From: Sphingomonas abietis
GTDB lineage: Bacteria; Pseudomonadota; Alphaproteobacteria; Sphingomonadales; Sphingomonadaceae
Reading direction: 5' to 3'
NCBI RefSeq assembly: GCF_027625475.1
Contig: NZ_CP115174.1
Span: forward strand, 2,701,001 to 2,765,000
Length of the DNA: 64,000 bases
Shown here: piece by piece, positions 17,274 through 26,572 of the stretch
Layout: the number at the start of each line of letters is the position of its first letter
How positions within the stretch are numbered: position 1 is the stretch's first letter
The notes under the pieces: generated by a model
The model's database searches: none
Seen by the model: the letters and a program-made list of their open reading frames with translations, nothing else
What the model was told of the DNA's origin: nothing
Position numbers and translations under genes: made by a program

Positions 17274-17987
17274 TCAGGACGCGGCCTCGGCACGCGCGCG
17301 CAGGGCGTCACGATCGCGCAGGGTGACCGCCCGCCCGCCCGGCAGGCTGATCACGCCGGCCGCCTTCAGCTTGGTCATCTGGCGGCTGACCGTCTCGATG
17401 GTCAGGCCCAGCACGTCCGCCACCTGGCCGCGGGTCAGCGGCAGATCGAAGGTCACGGGGCCGTCCGGCATCGCCCGGCAGCTGGCACTGCCCGCACGAT
17501 CCGCCATGCCGAGCAGGAAGCTCGCCACCCGCTCCTCCGCCGAGCTGCGGGCCAGCATCAGCATTCGCGACCGCGCCTCGCCCAGCGCCGCGAAGGTCCG
17601 CTGGAGCAACAGCCGCTCCATCCGCACATGATCCTCGAGCAGACCCTCGAAGGTCTTGCGGGGGAACACGCACAATTCGGCATCGGTCAGCGCCGTGACG
17701 GTGAAATCGGCATCGTCGGCATAAGGCCGGCCGACGAAATCGGCGGGGTAGAGCAAGCCGACGATCTGCTCGCGGCCATCGGAACTCGACGCGCTGAGCT
17801 TGAGCACGCCTTCCAGCAAATTACCGCAGATGATGCTTTCGTCGCCTGCCCAGATCACCGTTTCGCCGCGGGCGATGGTCTGTCGTCGGCCCAGCCGGTT
17901 GAGCGCGCCCAACTCGGCATCGGTGAGGCTTCCGCACAGGGCCTGATCGCGCACGGCGCAATCCACACATATCTCGGTGACTGCCAT
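17274..17987 (-). CDS. fnr: FNR-type oxygen-sensing transcriptional regulator (Crp/Fnr family)
   Basis: A 237-residue protein: N-terminal cysteines 7, 10 and 18 (CVDCAVRDQALC) plus cysteine 106 (ELCVFP) correspond to the four [4Fe-4S] ligands of FNR/FnrN. A cyclic-nucleotide-type beta-roll follows, then a helix-turn-helix with TIETVSRQMTKLKAAGVI; the E and SR match the FNR recognition helix for TTGAT sites. It sits between hemN and the cyd genes, each with a matching box, and is the obvious regulator. FixK-like homologues lacking cysteines are excluded by the four ligands. Confidence 0.92.
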   Translation of the reverse strand: MAVTEICVDCAVRDQALCGSLTDAELGALNRLGRRQTIARGETVIWAGDESIICGNLLEGVLKLSASSSDGREQIVGLLYPADFVGRPYADDADFTVTALTDAELCVFPRKTFEGLLEDHVRMERLLLQRTFAALGEARSRMLMLARSSAEERVASFLLGMADRAGSASCRAMPDGPVTFDLPLTRGQVADVLGLTIETVSRQMTKLKAAGVISLPGGRAVTLRDRDALRARAEAAS

Positions 17988-18054
17988 GACCTTGGCTATA
18001 GACCGAGATGACCGATTTGTCAGACAGCAATTTGCTGCGGCGCAAACAATCGAG

Positions 18055-18088
18055 CGGGAGCGGCCGATCGATCCGTCGGCCGCTCCCG
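18055..18088 (-). terminator. Terminator of the cydABX operon
   Basis: A perfect 13-bp inverted repeat (CGGGAGCGGCCGA with its complement) encloses an 8-base loop 22 bases after the cydX stop. On the minus strand it is followed by a T-rich stretch (CGATTGTTTG). It also separates cydX from the fnr promoter region. Confidence 0.7.
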
Positions 18089-18109
18089 TGATGCCCGCGG
18101 GCTGGTGGT

Positions 18110-18232
18110 TCAGTGGTGGTCGGGCGCGTCACCGCCCTCTTCGGCCGGCTGATCGAATTCATACCAGATGCCGTTGAGGACACCGAAGCCGACGGCGAGG
18201 CCCAGGCCCAATATCCAGGTGAAATACCACAT
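18110..18232 (-). CDS. cydX: Cytochrome bd oxidase small subunit CydX
   Basis: A 40-residue single-span membrane protein starting MWYFTWILGLGLAVGFGVLN, with the WYE segment and an acidic, histidine-ending tail. This is the CydX/YbgT pattern: a tyrosine/tryptophan-rich start, one helix and a short polar tail. CydX stabilises the CydAB heme site. It is 23 bases downstream of cydB, last in cydA-cydB-cydX. The longer ORF through this region is not real; the ATG at 18232 follows a GAAGGAGC ribosome site. Confidence 0.93.
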   Translation of the reverse strand: MWYFTWILGLGLAVGFGVLNGIWYEFDQPAEEGGDAPDHH

Positions 18233-18255
18233 GGCAGGTGCTCCTTCGCGAGAGG

Positions 18256-19395
18256 TCAGTAGAAATCGGGGTTGGTGCGGACATCGTCGCTGGTGATCCG
18301 GCTCCACATCACCCTGAACGCCCAGGCGGTGTAGGCCAGCACGATCGGCAGCAGCACGACGGTCACGAACAGCATGATCCCCAGCGTCTTCTCGCTCGAC
18401 GAGGCGTTCCAGACGGTCAGGCTGGAATGGGCGTCGATGCTCGACGGCAGGATGAACGGGAACATCGACAGGCCGACCGTCGCGATGATCCCCAGCGCCG
18501 AGGCGGACGATCCCGCCAGCGCCAGCGTCTCCTGCCGCCGGTTGATGCCGATCAGCGCGAACAGCGCGCCTGCGAAACCCAGCACCGGCGCGATCGTCAT
18601 CCACCGATAGGTGCCGTAATTGGCGAGCCATGCCCCCGCGCTCGCCGCGCTGGTCGTCCGCATCGGATTGGACGGGCCGAACGGATCGACCGGGCCGGCG
18701 ATCCGGAAGCCGAGATCGCCATAGGCGACGAACGCCCAGCCGATCGCGAACAGCAGGATCGAGGCGATCGCCGCGATCGTGCCGAAGCGGCGGGCGCGGT
18801 CATTGACCGGGCCATGCTCGGTACGGATCGCGATCCAGGCCGATCCATGCACCACCAGCATCGCTACCGAGAGCAGCCCGCACAGCAGGGTGAACGGCGT
18901 GAACAGCCCGAGGAAGCTGCCCTCGTAGAAGGTTCGCAGATCGCTATCGAGGCGGAAGGGCGCACCCGAGAGGACGTTGCCGACGGCGACGCCGAACACC
19001 AGCGCCGGCACGAAGCCGCCGACGAACAGCGCATAGTCCCAGCGGGTGCGCCATGCCGGATCGGGCCGCTTCGAGCGATATTTGAAGCCGACCGGCCGCA
19101 GGATGAAGGCGGCCAGCACCACGAACATGGCAAGGTAGAAGCCGGAGAAGCTGACCGCGTAGACGAACGGCCACGCCGCGAAGATCGCGCCGCCGCCGAG
19201 GATGAACCACACCTGGTTGCCCTCCCAATTGGGAGCGACGCTGTTGATCACCATCCGGCGCTCGGTGTCGGTGCGCGCCACCCAGGGCAGCAGCGCCGCG
19301 ACGCCGAGATCATAGCCGTCGGTGAGGGCGAAGCCGATCAGCAGGACGCCGAGCAGCGCCCACCAGATCAGGCGAAGGACTTCATAGTCGAACAT
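18256..19395 (-). CDS. cydB: Cytochrome bd ubiquinol oxidase subunit II
   Basis: A 379-residue membrane protein with about eight or nine helices. It starts MFDYEVLRLIWWALLGVLLIG and contains FALTDGYDLG and NWEGNQVWFILGGGAIFAAWP, signatures of CydB. With CydA it forms the high-affinity bd oxidase that reduces O2 at low oxygen. The start at 19395 was chosen by homology; the upstream open frame overlaps the cydA tail. Confidence 0.96.
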   Translation of the reverse strand: MFDYEVLRLIWWALLGVLLIGFALTDGYDLGVAALLPWVARTDTERRMVINSVAPNWEGNQVWFILGGGAIFAAWPFVYAVSFSGFYLAMFVVLAAFILRPVGFKYRSKRPDPAWRTRWDYALFVGGFVPALVFGVAVGNVLSGAPFRLDSDLRTFYEGSFLGLFTPFTLLCGLLSVAMLVVHGSAWIAIRTEHGPVNDRARRFGTIAAIASILLFAIGWAFVAYGDLGFRIAGPVDPFGPSNPMRTTSAASAGAWLANYGTYRWMTIAPVLGFAGALFALIGINRRQETLALAGSSASALGIIATVGLSMFPFILPSSIDAHSSLTVWNASSSEKTLGIMLFVTVVLLPIVLAYTAWAFRVMWSRITSDDVRTNPDFY

Positions 19396-19420
19396 GATTC
19401 CTGTTCCTTGTCCGAAGGGC

Positions 19421-21034
19421 TCAGGCGGTGAGCGGCGTGACGGGCGGGCTGGCGGGCGGGCTGGCGGGCGGGATGCCGGGTCCGAACCCGCCATCCTCGG
19501 CATGGTCCTCCCCATGCTCGAACGGCCCCTTGCGGATCGACGCCAGCATCAGCCGCACCTCGATCACCGCCATCGTGCCGTACAGCGCGGTGAAGCCGAC
19601 GATCGTCGTCCACAACATCCCGCGGGTGAGCGACGAACTCGCCAGGAAGGTCGGCAGCACGCCGTCGATCGCCCAGGGCTGGCGGCCGACCTCGGCCAGC
19701 ACCCAGCCCAGTTCGATCGCCACCCAGGGCAGCGGCAACGAGAACAAAGCGAGCTTCAGGAACCAGCGGGTGCGGTCATGCCGGCGGGTGCTGGCCAGCA
19801 CGAAGGCGGTGGCGAACAGCGCGATCATGTAGAAACCGATGAACGCCATGGTCCGGAACGCCCAGAACATCAGCGGCACGTTCGGCACCACGTCCCATGC
19901 GGTCGCGGCGATTAGCTGCGGGCTGGCCATGCGCGGATCGGCGACGTGGCGCTTGAGCAGCAGCGCATAGCCGAGATCGCGCTTGTGCAGCTCGAACCGG
20001 GCGCGCTCCGCGACATTGGCGGGATCGCGCTTGAGCTGCTGCACCGCATCATAGGCGATCACGCCCGAGCTGATCCGCTCCTGCGCCTTCAGCACCAGTT
20101 CGGACATGCCCGTCACCTCCTTGTCGAGGCTGCGGGTCGCGATCAGGCCGAGCACCCAGGGCACCTCCACCGAATAGCGGGTGGTGCGGGCATGGACGTC
20201 GGGCCAGCCGACCAGGGTGATGCCGGCCGGTGCCGGCGCGGTGTGCCAGGCCGCCTCGATCGCGGCGAGCTTCATCTTCTGGTTGTCGGTGAGCGCATAG
20301 CCGCTCTCGTCGCCGAGCACGACCACCGACAGCGAGGAGGCGAGGCCGAACGCGGCCGCCACCACCATCGAACGCCGGGCGACGTTCACCCAGCGGCCAC
20401 GCAACAGATAGAAGGCGGAGATCGCCAGCACGAACACCGAGGCGCAGACATAGCCGGCGCTGACGGTGTGGACGAACTTGGCCTGCGCGATCGGGTTGAA
20501 CAGCACCTGCCCGAAATCGCTCACCTCCATCCGCATGGTCTCGGGATTGAAGGTCGCGCCGACCGGATTCTGCATCCAGCCATTGGCGATCAGGATCCAT
20601 ACCGCCGACAAATTGGTGCCGAGCGCCACCAGGAAGGTGACGATCAGATGCGCGAGCTTGCTCATCCGGCCCCAGCCGAAGAACATCACGCCGACCATCG
20701 TCGCCTCCAGGAAGAAGGCCATCAGGCCCTCGATCGCCAGCGGCGCACCGAAGATGTCCCCGGCATAATGCGAGAAATAGGACCAGTTGGTGCCGAACTG
20801 GAATTCCATGGTCAGCCCGGTCGCGACGCCCAGCACGAAGTTGATGCCGAACAGCTTTCCCCAAAAGCGCGTGATGACGCGCCAGATCGGCCGATTGGTC
20901 ATCACATACACCGACTCCATGATGACGAGCATGAAGCTCATCCCGAGCGTCAGCGGCACGAACAGGAAGTGATAGAGGGCGGTCAGCGCGAACTGGAGCC
21001 GCGACAGGTCGATGACACCTGCTTCAATGGGCAT
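19421..21034 (-). CDS. cydA: Cytochrome bd ubiquinol oxidase subunit I
   Basis: A 537-residue heme-bearing subunit. It contains LSRLQFALTALYHFLFVPLT with the heme-ligand histidine, EGLMAFFLEATMVG, the long Q-loop form with a KRDPANV segment, and GWVLAEVGRQPW. The length and Q-loop place it in the E. coli-like long class. The C-terminus is a proline-rich tail (PPASPPASPPVTP) encoded by a 12-bp GC-rich repeat. The first gene of the operon; an FNR-type box lies 74 bases upstream, shared with divergent cydD. Confidence 0.97.
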   Translation of the reverse strand: MPIEAGVIDLSRLQFALTALYHFLFVPLTLGMSFMLVIMESVYVMTNRPIWRVITRFWGKLFGINFVLGVATGLTMEFQFGTNWSYFSHYAGDIFGAPLAIEGLMAFFLEATMVGVMFFGWGRMSKLAHLIVTFLVALGTNLSAVWILIANGWMQNPVGATFNPETMRMEVSDFGQVLFNPIAQAKFVHTVSAGYVCASVFVLAISAFYLLRGRWVNVARRSMVVAAAFGLASSLSVVVLGDESGYALTDNQKMKLAAIEAAWHTAPAPAGITLVGWPDVHARTTRYSVEVPWVLGLIATRSLDKEVTGMSELVLKAQERISSGVIAYDAVQQLKRDPANVAERARFELHKRDLGYALLLKRHVADPRMASPQLIAATAWDVVPNVPLMFWAFRTMAFIGFYMIALFATAFVLASTRRHDRTRWFLKLALFSLPLPWVAIELGWVLAEVGRQPWAIDGVLPTFLASSSLTRGMLWTTIVGFTALYGTMAVIEVRLMLASIRKGPFEHGEDHAEDGGFGPGIPPASPPASPPVTPLTA

Positions 21035-21107
21035 GGATAGTCTCCCCGGAGCCCGTTCATGGCTCCGTTTGCAGACGATTTCTTATGCGCGTGGCGCGTT
21101 TCCGACA

Positions 21108-21121
21108 TTGACCATCGTCAA
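21108..21121. promoter_or_regulatory. FNR-type operator between cydA and cydD
   Basis: TTGACCATCGTCAA is a symmetric TTGAC-N4-GTCAA, one base per half-site away from the FNR consensus. It is 74 bases from the cydA start and 36 from the cydD start in a 122-base divergent gap, so it could control both directions. Confidence 0.75.
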
Positions 21122-21156
21122 AGACGGGGCACGGGCGCATCAGCGAGACGTCGCCC

Positions 21157-22821
21157 ATGAACGCCATCCCTCTCGACAAGCGCGCGGCCCGCGCCCGCAC
21201 CCTCTGGCTGAAAACGGCAGCGGTTGGCGGCCGGACCCGCGGCACCGCCACGCTGCTGCTCGCCGACACCCTCGCCGCGATCGGCTTCGCCGCCGGACTG
21301 GCCACCGCGGTGGCACGGATTCCGCAGGGTTGGACGGCGTGCCTGCCCTGGGCCGGGCTGATGGTGGCGGCCGGTGGCGCGCGCGGCGTTTCGGCGATGA
21401 TCGCGGTGCGGATCGGCGCGGCCGGTGCGGAAACCACCAAACGCGCCATGCGGGGCCGCGTGATCGAGGCCGCGCTCCACCGGGCGCCCGGATCGGAGAT
21501 GACCGTCGGCGCGCTGATGACGGCGGCGGTCGACGAGGTCGATGCGCTCGACGGTCATGTGGCGCGCTTGCTGCCTGCCCGCCGCGCCGCCGCGCTGGCG
21601 CCGCTGCTGGTGATCGCCGCAACCGCGCCGGCCAGCCCGATCGCGGCCGGGATCATGATCGCCACGCTGGTTCCGTTCGTGCTCGCCATGGCGCTGGCAG
21701 GCGGCGCGGCGGCGGACGAATCGCGGCGGCAGTTCGATGCCCTGTCCCGCCTCTCCAGCCGCTTCGCCGACCGCATCCGGGCGCTGCCGATCCTGCTCGC
21801 TTATCGGGCCGAGGATCGCGAGGCGGCCGCGATCGGCCGGGCGGCCGACGAACTGGCCCGCCGCACGATGCGGGTATTGCGCGTCGCCTTCCTGTCGTCG
21901 GCCTCGCTCGAATTCTTCGCGGCGCTGTCAGTCGCGCTGGTCGCGGTCTATGCCGGGTTCAACCTGCTCCATCTGCTGCCCTTCCGCGTGTCTGAGCAGC
22001 TCGATCTCGGCCATGCCCTGTTCGTGCTGGCGCTGGCGCCGGAATTTTACGGGCCGATGCGGCGGCTGGCGGCGAGCTATCACGACAAGCAGGCAGCGGA
22101 GACGGCGGCCGATCGCCTCGCGCCGATCCTCGCCGAAATGCCCGCCGCATGTCCGCGCGCCACCCCCGCGCACGGGCCGATCCGCATCGATTATCGCGGC
22201 GTCACGATCCTCTATCCCGGCGAGGATCGCCCGGCGATCGAGCATCTGTATCTCGGTATCGCACCGGGCGAGACGGTGGCGCTGCTCGGCCCGTCCGGCA
22301 GCGGCAAGACCAGCCTGCTCCATCTGCTGCTCGGCCTCGCGCCGCTCAGCGCCGGCGATGTCGAGATCGACGGCACCAGCCTCGCCACCCTCGGCAGTGC
22401 CGCCGCCCTGGCGAGCTGGGCGGGCCAGCATCCGCTGCTCGTGCCCGGCACGATCCGCGACAATCTGCTGCTCGCCTGCCCGGACGCTCCCGGTGCCGCG
22501 ATCGACAGGGCGGTGCGCGGGGCGGGGCTGGAAGCGACGCTGGCCCAGCGCGCGCAGGGGCTCGACACCCCGATCGACGCGCGGGGTAGCGGCCTTTCGG
22601 GCGGTGAACGCCGCCGGATCGCGCTCGCCCGCGCGCTGCTCAAGCCGGCGCCGCTGCTGCTGCTCGACGAGCCGACCGCCCATCTCGACGGCCCCGCCGA
22701 GGCCGCGCTGGTCGCCACCATCGCCCAGGCGCGCAACGGCCGCACCACGATCATCGCCACCCACAGCGCGACACTGGCGGCGATCGCCGATCGCGTGATC
22801 CGGCTGGGAGAGGCGGCATGA
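21157..22821 (+). CDS. cydD: Thiol reductant ABC exporter subunit CydD
   Basis: A 554-residue half-transporter: six-helix ABC membrane domain, then an ATPase domain with Walker A GPSGSGKTSLL, the signature GLSGGERRRIALARALL and the Walker B LLLLDEPTAHLD. CydDC exports glutathione/cysteine (or heme-related cargo) needed to assemble cytochrome bd. Its stop overlaps the cydC start (ATGA), and it diverges from cydABX, so oxidase and assembly factor share a control region. Confidence 0.95.
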   Translation: MNAIPLDKRAARARTLWLKTAAVGGRTRGTATLLLADTLAAIGFAAGLATAVARIPQGWTACLPWAGLMVAAGGARGVSAMIAVRIGAAGAETTKRAMRGRVIEAALHRAPGSEMTVGALMTAAVDEVDALDGHVARLLPARRAAALAPLLVIAATAPASPIAAGIMIATLVPFVLAMALAGGAAADESRRQFDALSRLSSRFADRIRALPILLAYRAEDREAAAIGRAADELARRTMRVLRVAFLSSASLEFFAALSVALVAVYAGFNLLHLLPFRVSEQLDLGHALFVLALAPEFYGPMRRLAASYHDKQAAETAADRLAPILAEMPAACPRATPAHGPIRIDYRGVTILYPGEDRPAIEHLYLGIAPGETVALLGPSGSGKTSLLHLLLGLAPLSAGDVEIDGTSLATLGSAAALASWAGQHPLLVPGTIRDNLLLACPDAPGAAIDRAVRGAGLEATLAQRAQGLDTPIDARGSGLSGGERRRIALARALLKPAPLLLLDEPTAHLDGPAEAALVATIAQARNGRTTIIATHSATLAAIADRVIRLGEAA

Positions 22822-24449
22822 CCGCCTTCGACACCCTGATCGTCGCCGAACAGCGCGCGCAGCGCCCGATGCTGCTGCGGGCCGCGGCGATGGCCGGTCT
22901 GGTCGCCGCCGCCTCGGTGCTGCTGCTCGGTCTGTCCGGCTGGTTCATCACCGCGGCGGCGCTGGCCGGCTCGGCCGGCATCGTCGCGGCGCAGGGCTTC
23001 AACTACATGCTGCCGAGCGCCACGATCCGGCTGCTCGCCATCGTCCGCACCGGCGCGCGCTACGGCGAGCGGCTGGCCAGCCATCACGCCGCCTTCGCCG
23101 CCCTCGCCCGCATCCGCCCGGCGCTGTTCCGCGCGATCGCCGGCAGCCCGGTCGCCGACGCGCTGGCGCTCGGCACCGGCGAGGCGACGGCGCGGATGGT
23201 GGGCGATGTCGATGCCATCGAAGCCCGCTTCGTCCGCCTCTCCACGCCATGGGGCGCTGCGGCGGCGCTGGTCGCCGGACTGTGCCTGGCGCTGATCGGT
23301 GGATGGCAGCCGGCGGTGGCGACCGGGCTGTGCGCCCTCCTGCTGCTCGTCGCGGGCGACCGGCTGTCGCGCCGCCTCGGCGCGCCCGCCCGTGACGTCC
23401 AGACCAGCACCGGCGCGCTGAAGCAGGAGGTCGCGATGCTGCTCGACGCGACCGCCGAACTGCGCTGCTTCGGCCTCGAAGGCTGGGCCGAGGCGCGCAT
23501 CGCCGCCGCCAGCCGGATCGCGACGGAGGCCCAGCGCCGGCAGGCACGGGTATCGGGATGGTTCGAGCTGCTCCATGCCGGCGCCCTCGGGCTGGCGGCC
23601 GCCTCGGCGCTGATCCTGTCGATCCCGGCCGGGGCGCCGATCGCGGCGCTGGCGGCGCTCGCCGCCGCGATGACCATCGATGGCGCCGCGCCGCTGCTCC
23701 GCGCCGCCGCCGAACGCGGGCGGCTGATCGAGGCGGAGGCCCGGCTGGCGCCGATCTTCGCGACGGCGGCGGCCACCGCCCGGCCGGCCAGTTTCTCCTT
23801 CCTCGACGCCCCCGACATCGCGCTGCCCGGCCTCACCCCCGTCCTGCTGGAACCCGGCGAGCATGTCGCCCTGGTCGGCCCTTCGGGGGCAGGCAAGACG
23901 ACATTGATCGAGACAATGGTCGGCCTGCGCGACGCGGCGCCAGGGGCGATCCTGATCGACGGCATGGACCTCGCCACCGCGCCGGCGGGCGCCGCGCGGT
24001 GCTGCTTCGCCTGGGTGCCGCAGGATGCCGCCTTGCTGTCGGGAACGGTGCGCCAGAACCTGCTGCTCGCCAACCCGGCCGCCACCGAGGAGGAATTGTG
24101 GGTCGCGCTCTACACCGCGGCGCTGGACGACCGGGTGCGGGAGTTCGCGCTCGGGCTGGACGACTGGATCGGGGAGAATGGCGCGCGCCTGTCCGGTGGC
24201 GAGCGTCGCCGCCTCGCCCTCGCCCGCGCCTATTGTTCGACGGCGCCGTGGCTGCTGCTCGACGAGCCGACGGAGGGGCTCGACCCCGGCACGGAAAGCC
24301 TCGTCATCGAACGCCTGTTCCGTCGCGTCCACCTCACCGGCCAGGGCGTGATCGCGATATCCCATCGCCCGCAGCTCGTCGCATCGGCCGGGCGGACCCT
24401 GGCGATCACGGCAGCGACGATCTGCGCCCGCCATCAGGAAGCCGCCTGA
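22818..24449 (+). CDS. cydC: Thiol reductant ABC exporter subunit CydC
   Basis: A 543-residue partner of CydD, again membrane domain plus ATPase: Walker A GPSGAGKTTLIE, signature LSGGERRRLALARAY, Walker B WLLLDEPTEGLD. The N-terminal LLLGLSGWFITAAALAG is characteristic of CydC. The start codon overlaps cydD by 4 bases, so they are translationally coupled. kynA follows 52 bases later on the same strand. Confidence 0.95.
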   Translation: MTAFDTLIVAEQRAQRPMLLRAAAMAGLVAAASVLLLGLSGWFITAAALAGSAGIVAAQGFNYMLPSATIRLLAIVRTGARYGERLASHHAAFAALARIRPALFRAIAGSPVADALALGTGEATARMVGDVDAIEARFVRLSTPWGAAAALVAGLCLALIGGWQPAVATGLCALLLLVAGDRLSRRLGAPARDVQTSTGALKQEVAMLLDATAELRCFGLEGWAEARIAAASRIATEAQRRQARVSGWFELLHAGALGLAAASALILSIPAGAPIAALAALAAAMTIDGAAPLLRAAAERGRLIEAEARLAPIFATAAATARPASFSFLDAPDIALPGLTPVLLEPGEHVALVGPSGAGKTTLIETMVGLRDAAPGAILIDGMDLATAPAGAARCCFAWVPQDAALLSGTVRQNLLLANPAATEEELWVALYTAALDDRVREFALGLDDWIGENGARLSGGERRRLALARAYCSTAPWLLLDEPTEGLDPGTESLVIERLFRRVHLTGQGVIAISHRPQLVASAGRTLAITAATICARHQEAA

Positions 24450-24501
24450 GCGCCGGCAGAATTCGAACGCATTTCGGGCCGGCAGCGGATAAGATGCCGC
24501 G

Positions 24502-25311
24502 ATGGACCCTGCCGAACCGCCGACCGCAAAGATCACCTATCGCAGCTATCTGCGCCTGCCCGAGCTGCTCGATTGCCAGAGCCCGCTGTCGGACGCGCAT
24601 GACGAGCTGCTGTTCATTGCGATCCACCAGTCGTCCGAGATCTGGATGAAGCTGTGCATCCACGAACTGGAGGCGGCGCGATCGCATATCGCCCGCGATG
24701 CGATTCCCCCCGCGCTCAAGATGCTGTCGCGCGTCTCGCGCATCCAGGCGCAGATGATCCAGTCCTGGGAGATACTGGCGACGATGACGCCGGTGGATTA
24801 TGATCGGATGCGGGGCACGCTGGGCAGTTCGTCCGGCTTCCAGTCCGATCAATATCGGCGGATCGAGTTTCTGATGGGCAACAAGAACGCCCGGATGCTC
24901 GATGTCTTCGCCGACGAGCCCGCCGTCCATGCCAGCCTCGCCACCGCCCTGCACGAACCCAGCCTCTATGACGAGGCGCTGCGGCTGCTGGCGCGACGCG
25001 GCCTGCCGCTGTCGGAGGCGGTGCTGCGCCGCGACGTCAGCCAGCCCTATGTCCCTTCGCCGGAGGTCGAGGCCTGCTGGACGCGCGTCTATCAGCAGTC
25101 CGATACCTATTGGGATCTCTACGAGCTGGCCGAGAAGCTGGTCGATCTGGAATATCGCTTCCAGCTCTGGCGCTTCGGCCATCTCAAGACGGTGGAGCGG
25201 GTAATCGGCTTCAAGCGCGGCACCGGCGGCACGGCCGGCGTCGCCTATCTCGCCAAGGTGATCGAGCAGGTCTTCTTCCCCGAACTGCTCGCGGTGAGGA
25301 CGACGCTGTGA
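24502..25311 (+). CDS. kynA: Tryptophan 2,3-dioxygenase
   Basis: A 269-residue heme enzyme opening the indole ring of tryptophan to N-formylkynurenine. Conserved parts include ITYRSYLRLPELLDCQ, DELLFIAIHQSSEIWMK, SSGFQSDQYRRIEFLMGNKN and the substrate loop RGTGGTAGVAYL. The length fits bacterial TDO. Its stop codon overlaps the GTG start of kynU (GTGA), giving a two-gene tryptophan-degradation operon. The formamidase step (kynB) is not encoded nearby. Confidence 0.95.
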   Translation: MDPAEPPTAKITYRSYLRLPELLDCQSPLSDAHDELLFIAIHQSSEIWMKLCIHELEAARSHIARDAIPPALKMLSRVSRIQAQMIQSWEILATMTPVDYDRMRGTLGSSSGFQSDQYRRIEFLMGNKNARMLDVFADEPAVHASLATALHEPSLYDEALRLLARRGLPLSEAVLRRDVSQPYVPSPEVEACWTRVYQQSDTYWDLYELAEKLVDLEYRFQLWRFGHLKTVERVIGFKRGTGGTAGVAYLAKVIEQVFFPELLAVRTTL

Positions 25312-26558
25312 CCGCCGAACCGGCCTTCCCCTCGCTGGATGAAATGCACCGGCGCGACGCGGCGGACCCGCTGCGGCCGTTCCGCGCGCGCTTCGCGCTG
25401 CCCGACGGCATCCGCTATTTCGACGGCAATTCGCTGGGCGCGCTGCCTGTCGACACCGCCGCCGGCATCGCGCGCACTGTCACCGAGGAATGGGGCCAGG
25501 GCCTCGTCCGCAGCTGGAACGACGCCGACTGGATCGGCGCGCCGCAGCGGGTCGGCGCCAAGATCGCCCGGCTGATCGGTGCCCAAACGCATGAGGTGCT
25601 GGTGGCCGATTCGACCTCGGCCAATCTCTACAAGCTGCTCGTCGCCGCCGTGCGGGCACGGCCGGGGCGGCGCGTCATCCTCACCGAACCCGGCAATTTC
25701 CCGACCGACCTCTACATCGCGCAAGGGGTCGCCGATCTGCTGCCCGGTATCGAGGTGCGATCCGTCCCGCGCGAGCGAATCGCCGACGCCATCGACGCGA
25801 CGACGGCGGTGCTGATGCTCACCCATGTCCACTACAAGAGCGGCGCGCGCTTCGACATGGCGGCGCTGACCCGGCGCGCCCATGATCATGGCGCACTGGC
25901 GCTCTGGGATCTCAGCCACAGCACCGGCGCGGTGGCGCTCGACCTGCGTGCCGATCAGGTCGATCTGGCGGTCGGCTGCGGCTATAAATATCTCAATGGC
26001 GGCCCCGGCGCGCCGGCCTTCCTCTATGTCGCCGAGCATCTTCAGGCGACGCTGTCCTCGCCGCTGACCGGATGGATGGGCCATGCCGCCGGCTTCCGCT
26101 TCGAGGATGACTATGCGCCGGCGCCGGGCGTCTCGCGCTTCCTGTGCGGCACGCCGCCGATCCTCGGCCTGTCCGCGCTCGAAACCGGCGTCGATCTGAT
26201 GCTCGAGGCCGATCGGGCCGCGCTCTTCGCCAAATCGGAGGCGCTGACCACGCTGTTCATCGCTCTCGTCGAACAGCGCTGCGCCGGGCACGGGCTGGCG
26301 CTGGCGACGCCGCGCGATCCGGCCGCCCGGGGCAGCCATGTCTCGCTCCGCCACGCCGAGGCCCATGCGATCATGCAGGCGCTGATCGCGCGCGGCGTGA
26401 TCGGGGATTTCCGCGCCCCCGATATCCTGCGCTTCGGCTTCACGCCGCTCTATGTCGGCTATGCCGACGTCTGGCACGGCGTCGATATCCTGCGCGACGT
26501 CCTGCAAACCGGCGAATGGCGGCAAGCACGCTTCCAGCAGCGCGCCGCGGTCACCTGA
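25308..26558 (+). CDS. kynU: Kynureninase
   Basis: A 416-residue PLP enzyme cleaving kynurenine to anthranilate and alanine. The N-terminal IRYFDGNSLGALP and the PLP-lysine motif VGCGYKYLNGGPGAPAF (lysine near residue 227) identify it, with LTGWMGHA and the C-terminal RFGFTPLYVGYADVWHGVDIL. The GTG start at 25308 overlaps the kynA stop. It converges with the GFA gene; the two stops face each other in a CTGAGC/GCTCAG inverted repeat. Confidence 0.95.
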   Translation: MTAEPAFPSLDEMHRRDAADPLRPFRARFALPDGIRYFDGNSLGALPVDTAAGIARTVTEEWGQGLVRSWNDADWIGAPQRVGAKIARLIGAQTHEVLVADSTSANLYKLLVAAVRARPGRRVILTEPGNFPTDLYIAQGVADLLPGIEVRSVPRERIADAIDATTAVLMLTHVHYKSGARFDMAALTRRAHDHGALALWDLSHSTGAVALDLRADQVDLAVGCGYKYLNGGPGAPAFLYVAEHLQATLSSPLTGWMGHAAGFRFEDDYAPAPGVSRFLCGTPPILGLSALETGVDLMLEADRAALFAKSEALTTLFIALVEQRCAGHGLALATPRDPAARGSHVSLRHAEAHAIMQALIARGVIGDFRAPDILRFGFTPLYVGYADVWHGVDILRDVLQTGEWRQARFQQRAAVT

Positions 26559-26572
26559 GCCGGATATGGTGC

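Noticed and set aside
18032..18045. TTGCTGCGGCGCAA upstream of fnr as an FNR autoregulation site
   Set aside because: It keeps only TTG and CAA of the consensus, so it is too weak to call.
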